From assembly GCF_014642875.1 (NCBI RefSeq), contig NZ_BMJC01000002.1, positions 372,001 to 436,000 on the forward strand: a stretch of DNA of 64,000 nt. The letters run 5' to 3'. This DNA comes from Puia dinghuensis. Lineage in GTDB: Bacteria; Bacteroidota; Bacteroidia; Chitinophagales; Chitinophagaceae. The position numbers and the translations under genes were made by a program. The notes beneath the pieces were generated by a model, which did no database searches, had not been told where the DNA came from, and saw only the letters and a program-made list of their open reading frames with translations. Shown here in pieces: positions 61,401 to 64,000 of this stretch (the first letter of the stretch is position 1; each line of letters starts with the position of its first letter).

Positions 61401-61602
61401 TACCAAGAGGGTGAATGGGATGAAAAGCCTTAGCGTCTTCGCCACGGCCAACAACCTGGTCATGCTCACCAACTACGCAGGCGCCGACCCGGATGTCCAG
61501 GGCAACAACCCCGGTACCAGGGGCGTAGGTTCTTATGGCATGGACTTCGGCAGTCCGGCAACGCCTGTCAGCATGAGCCTTGGCTTACGGGCCAGTTTCT
61601 AA
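58456..61602 (+). CDS. SusC/RagA-family TonB-linked outer-membrane protein
   Basis: The 1048-residue protein has a signal peptide (PVCCALALVCSLLAFAQ), a carboxypeptidase-regulatory-like domain (about 25-110: TITGTVRDPRDNTPLAGATI), the TonB box region, and a plug (about 115-260: SLQGRVSGLTITATGGQAG, IVLRGFNTLGGTNQPLFVVDG). A long barrel ends MSLGLRASF. SusC-type transporters import glycans or other nutrients across the outer membrane with a SusD lipoprotein, here encoded 11-35 bp downstream depending on the start used. The substrate is not apparent. Confidence 0.95.
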   Translation: MRNLLRPVCCALALVCSLLAFAQDQTITGTVRDPRDNTPLAGATIVNKRTKKAVLTNDDGHFTAIARSGDVLIVSHIGRKTALLTVGAATSYAVQLEIETSEIGEAVVTAMDIKRNPRELGYSVQTVAGSTIAATQRENFITSLQGRVSGLTITATGGQAGASASIVLRGFNTLGGTNQPLFVVDGIIIDNTTFNENSYGGTGVGVAADLPNRNNDYTNRIADLNPNDIESLTVLKGPEATALYGSQASNGAIVIVTRKPKANGHLSLAYDNNFRTQKITRFAAVDNGYGPGTSNGIPTLPPLVGQFTSFGPAWPAGTQLYDNLHNFFRTGFSQTHNLATEFGFKNSGFRISGSYFTDEGVVPHNTYLRDNIRIVNSTKIGKYVDINPSIEYIHSNNLKPVKGASGYLEDLYSWPANYDIRNYQTAAGAKMILFQSNVNADYDNPLWSAKNNKSRDVTDRVIATLGIDIHPFSWLSLAGRFGYDTYEQDGYLFTHPESYLLSASTGGSLDNYYHRYNGYNHTITATAHKKFGNFNTRLLVGTMWQDLETKAWDVYGTHLKDSASTDSSNTLASSRIRLLRNQQGLPNLQITREIAYFGELSISWRDLIYLTYSHRFESASPLPAQNRNYNYPAASLSAIMSDIIPAIKNNNIVNYWKLRGSVAGTARLNDPYSNQSFFVNNLATQYIPSFGYGYTNANPYLQPERQRTFELGTELRLLNNAISLEGAYYNTYCYNQIAQQYRASYATGYILNTENAASTRNQGVELTVSVTPIKKTDFAWDIQFNFNHMWSKVLTLPASIGILNDYYNSDTYFSGNVRAGLIRGHSTGTITGFNYLKNNAGQILIDPGSGVAIQQQLNYSIGDRTPKFTLGTVNNFRYKNWNLSFLWDLKVGGDIYNGTDYFLTQIGKSARTSNRMKPIIVKGVLNDGYQNTAHPTQNNIVITPYFNSFYYTNLPDVEFVQHNVNWLRLRDITISYRLPETVTKRVNGMKSLSVFATANNLVMLTNYAGADPDVQGNNPGTRGVGSYGMDFGSPATPVSMSLGLRASF

Positions 61603-61637
61603 ATTATGTGTGCATGATCAATCTCAAATCTTCTTTT

Positions 61638-63287
61638 ATGCGATATAAATTATCTACAGCGATCCTCCTATTCAGTGCCGGGTTCCTGCTGTTCGCGGCT
61701 TCCTGTTCTAAAAAGATCGATGAGGCCTACCAGAACCCCAACGCCTCGGTCGTCGAGCCCGTTGAAACCCTCCTGGCCCCCGTCATCGACGGCTTCTCCT
61801 ATTACTACACCGCCAACGGTAGTGGCTATGGCCTCATGGGCGACGGTTTGTACCTGGGCCGCTATATCCAGTACTGGGGCATCACCACCAACGGCGATAG
61901 CTACGGCGAAATGGGCCCGGTCATCGGGGCATCCGACCTCACCGGCTCCATCTGGGCTACGGTATATTACGGTCAGGGGCAGAATGTGAACAAGATCATC
62001 GAATGGGGGACCCAGCAGCAAAAATGGGATTATGTCGGCGTAGCCTGGGCCATCCGCGCCTGGGGCTGGCTGACACTTACCAACCAGTACAGCGACGCTC
62101 CATTGCAACAGGCTTTCAACACCAGCCTGTCCCAGTTCAAATACGATTCACAAGCGCTGTTCTACGATAGCGCGCGCGTCATCGCCCAGCGCGCCATCAG
62201 CTTCCTGAGCCGTACCGACGGCAATGTCAGCCAGTCCAACCTGGCAAAAGGCGACTACTACTTCTTCAACGGCGACGTCAACAAATGGAAGAAATTCGCC
62301 TATGGTGTCCTGGCGCGGAGCTACAACGACCTCAGTAATAAAGCCCTCTATGCACAGAATGACTACGTGGACTCGGCTATCAAGTACGCCAGCCTGTCCA
62401 TGGCCAGCAACGCCGACAACGCGATGTGTAAATTTCAGGGCGGCACCACCTCCGCGGTGAATAACTTTTATGGTCCGTTCAGAGGCAACGTGGGTAGCTA
62501 CCGGCAGGGCCAGTATATTTCCGACCTGATGTCGGGCAATAACCCCCAGATGTTCACGGGCGTCTTCGATCCCCGCACACCTTATATGTTGCGCGAGAAC
62601 ACCAACGGAACATACAAAGGTTTTACGCCCTGGCTGGGAACAAGCGGCCTCGCACCCGGTGACTACCCGCAAAACTACTGGGGAAATGCAACAGCCACTG
62701 CCACCACGCCGCCTGCCGTTAACAACAGCCGCTATATCTTCCAGGATACCGGGGAATACCCGATGATGACCGCCTCCGAAATGCAATTCATCCTGGCCGA
62801 ATCCTATCTCCGGAAAAAGAACCAGGCCTCGGCACTCAACGCCTATACCAATGGCATTAGCATGAACTTCGATATGCTCACCAGCGTCTTTCCGCAAAAC
62901 ATCCCCAACGCCAAAGTGATCACGCCTGCTTCCAAAGCGGCTTATCTCGCCAACCCGGCCGTCGTCCCGGCCGCCGGCGGGCTGACCCTCTCGCATGTCA
63001 TGCTGCAAAAATACATCGCCCTGTATGGCTGGGGAGTCCATGAAACCTGGACGGATATGCGAAGATACCATTACACCGATCTTGATCCCGTCACCGGCAA
63101 CCAGGTCTATGCCAATCTGGTCGTTCCTTCCGGCATCTACCTCTACCCCACCAACGCCGGTAAGCTGGTCTACCGCTGTAAGCCCAGGTATAACTCGGAA
63201 TACCTCTATGATGTTCCCGAACTGACAAGAATTGGCGCAGAGAACCCCAATTACAACACCTATGAAATGTGGTTCTCCCAACAATAA
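61638..63287 (+). CDS. SusD/RagB-family nutrient-binding lipoprotein
   Basis: The most likely start is the ATG at 61638 (MRYKLSTAILLFSAGFLLFAASCSKK), giving a lipoprotein signal with lipidation at the Cys in FAASC. Upstream ATGs at 61608 or 61614 would add up to ten residues. The mature part is the alpha-helical SusD fold with TPR-like helices (VGVAWAIRAWGWLTLTNQYS; AESYLRKKNQASALNAYTN) and aromatic-rich surface loops. SusD proteins lid the SusC pore and bind the nutrient. It is followed by a DUF4397 gene, completing the uptake locus. Confidence 0.92.
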   Translation: MRYKLSTAILLFSAGFLLFAASCSKKIDEAYQNPNASVVEPVETLLAPVIDGFSYYYTANGSGYGLMGDGLYLGRYIQYWGITTNGDSYGEMGPVIGASDLTGSIWATVYYGQGQNVNKIIEWGTQQQKWDYVGVAWAIRAWGWLTLTNQYSDAPLQQAFNTSLSQFKYDSQALFYDSARVIAQRAISFLSRTDGNVSQSNLAKGDYYFFNGDVNKWKKFAYGVLARSYNDLSNKALYAQNDYVDSAIKYASLSMASNADNAMCKFQGGTTSAVNNFYGPFRGNVGSYRQGQYISDLMSGNNPQMFTGVFDPRTPYMLRENTNGTYKGFTPWLGTSGLAPGDYPQNYWGNATATATTPPAVNNSRYIFQDTGEYPMMTASEMQFILAESYLRKKNQASALNAYTNGISMNFDMLTSVFPQNIPNAKVITPASKAAYLANPAVVPAAGGLTLSHVMLQKYIALYGWGVHETWTDMRRYHYTDLDPVTGNQVYANLVVPSGIYLYPTNAGKLVYRCKPRYNSEYLYDVPELTRIGAENPNYNTYEMWFSQQ

Positions 63288-63309
63288 TTCACCGTCAAAA
63301 TCAACAACA

Positions 63310-64000
63310 ATGAAAAAGATCAATATACTGGTCATCCTCGCAGCGGCGCTCACCGGCCTCTTCTCCTGCAAACGGGATATGGCCCTCAAGGATCCCGCGA
63401 ACAGCCCTGCCGGCAGCGCGTTTATTTCGCTCATCGACGTTTCCCCCAATCTCGACAACGTGCTCAATGCCAGCGCCGACACGTTCAATGTCCTGTTCAA
63501 CGGCGTCAAAGTCACCGGCAATACCCCGGGTACCGCTGCAGCCATGACCTTTGGCTCCATCTATCCCTTTGCCGGCACCGCCAACGGTTATGCAGCCGTG
63601 CCCGCCGGCAATCAGCAGATAGAATTTGTCAAAGGCTTCAATACCCTCGACTCCCTGGTGCTGGCCACTTTTCATGAGACCCTCACCGCCGGTCAGTACT
63701 ACACTTTCATGATCACGGATTCCATCAACTCCACCCGGGATTCCGCCCGGATGTTCATCAAGGATGTCCTGCCGCCGGACACGTTGGGCTTTTACAACCT
63801 GCGCTTTGTAAATGCCGCCTGGAACGATACGGCAGGCATCGACATCTGGTCTAAAAGGAACAGCGGGAACATCTATACCAACGCAAAGCCGGGTACTATC
63901 ACGGGCTTTTCCGCCTATGCCTCCAACTGGTTGTTGAGCGATACGCTTTTCGTACGCCGCACGGGCACCCACATCGGCCTCGACACCCTCAATACCCAAT
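63310..64000 (+). CDS. DUF4397 domain lipoprotein, partial (runs off right edge)
   Basis: An open frame from the ATG at 63310 to the window end encodes 230 residues so far. A lipoprotein signal (INILVILAAALTGLFSCKRD) precedes a DUF4397 pattern (SAFISLIDVSPNLDNVLNA, VPAGNQQIEFVKG, LTAGQYYTFMITDS, LGFYNLRFVNAA). DUF4397 proteins are surface lipoproteins of Bacteroidota, often in SusCD loci. It begins 22 bp after the SusD stop. The 3' end and stop are outside the window. Confidence 0.85.
   Translation, partial: MKKINILVILAAALTGLFSCKRDMALKDPANSPAGSAFISLIDVSPNLDNVLNASADTFNVLFNGVKVTGNTPGTAAAMTFGSIYPFAGTANGYAAVPAGNQQIEFVKGFNTLDSLVLATFHETLTAGQYYTFMITDSINSTRDSARMFIKDVLPPDTLGFYNLRFVNAAWNDTAGIDIWSKRNSGNIYTNAKPGTITGFSAYASNWLLSDTLFVRRTGTHIGLDTLNTQ

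Noticed and set aside
62148-63560. Minus-strand 470-codon frame opposite the SusD gene
   Set aside because: Antisense of GC-rich coding DNA; the SusD frame has clear family features.
63301-63999. Minus-strand 232-codon frame at the right edge
   Set aside because: Shadow of the DUF4397 gene starting at 63310, which has a lipoprotein signal and family pattern.

Overview
The window looks like a chromosome segment of a Bacteroidota bacterium, most likely of the Chitinophagaceae/Chitinophaga type. The support is a SusC/SusD pair, a second TonB receptor with an N-terminal STN domain behind an ECF sigma factor and a FecR anti-sigma factor, a DUF4249 lipoprotein, LptD/OstA/MlaD envelope genes, and several Bacteroidota-type promoter motifs (TTTG, then TAnnTTTG). 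No species can be named from the sequence alone.

Regions. 1-936 is the 5' part of a Tat-exported molybdopterin oxidoreductase subunit. 1049-3938 is an ECF42-type sigma factor with a DGPF/YCII protein, a SnoaL-like protein and an atypical short-chain dehydrogenase. 4107-10648 is a reverse-strand cell-surface signalling operon (sigma, FecR, STN-TonB receptor, DUF4249 lipoprotein) preceded by a secreted hydrolase and a DHFR-like reductase. 10786-12748 holds YceI, a Crp/Fnr regulator and a methyltransferase. 12826-33730 is accessory DNA: hydrolases, a self-inhibited Fic protein behind 10-bp-phased repeats, a YefM/YoeB toxin-antitoxin pair, AraC/Crp/LuxR regulators, an arginase-family protein with one metal ligand changed, a secreted-cargo-like zinc peptidase behind a decayed gene, and several gene fragments. 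33843-40270 contains two copies of an ABC permease unit, flanks included, separated by a cupin gene. 41390-46300 is a defence-like island: a PD-(D/E)XK plus zinc-finger protein, a DUF3892 protein, and an AAA ATPase + DUF4435 pair resembling the PARIS anti-phage system. It ends at the C-terminal stump of a serine recombinase next to tRNA-Arg(UCU). From 46600 on the DNA is visibly GC-richer backbone: uracil-DNA glycosylase, PlsC acyltransferase, LptD, two amidases, MlaD, an unusually long OstA protein, a DeoR regulator, and a SusC/SusD/DUF4397 nutrient-uptake locus that runs off the right edge.

The accessory part is stitched together by two dispersed repeat families that share the boundary GTGACCCGG. 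Family A (seven copies, all in one orientation) reads on the minus strand as the same C-terminal peptide (NLKS..KRFEKCPIRVT); the longest copy continues into an IS3-like OrfA leucine-zipper segment. Family B (four copies, all in the other orientation) begins with the 17-bp 3' end of tRNA-Arg(UCU), and its last copy is fused in frame to the recombinase stump. The simplest reading is repeated insertion and decay of mobile elements at tRNA-end or terminator-like sites.
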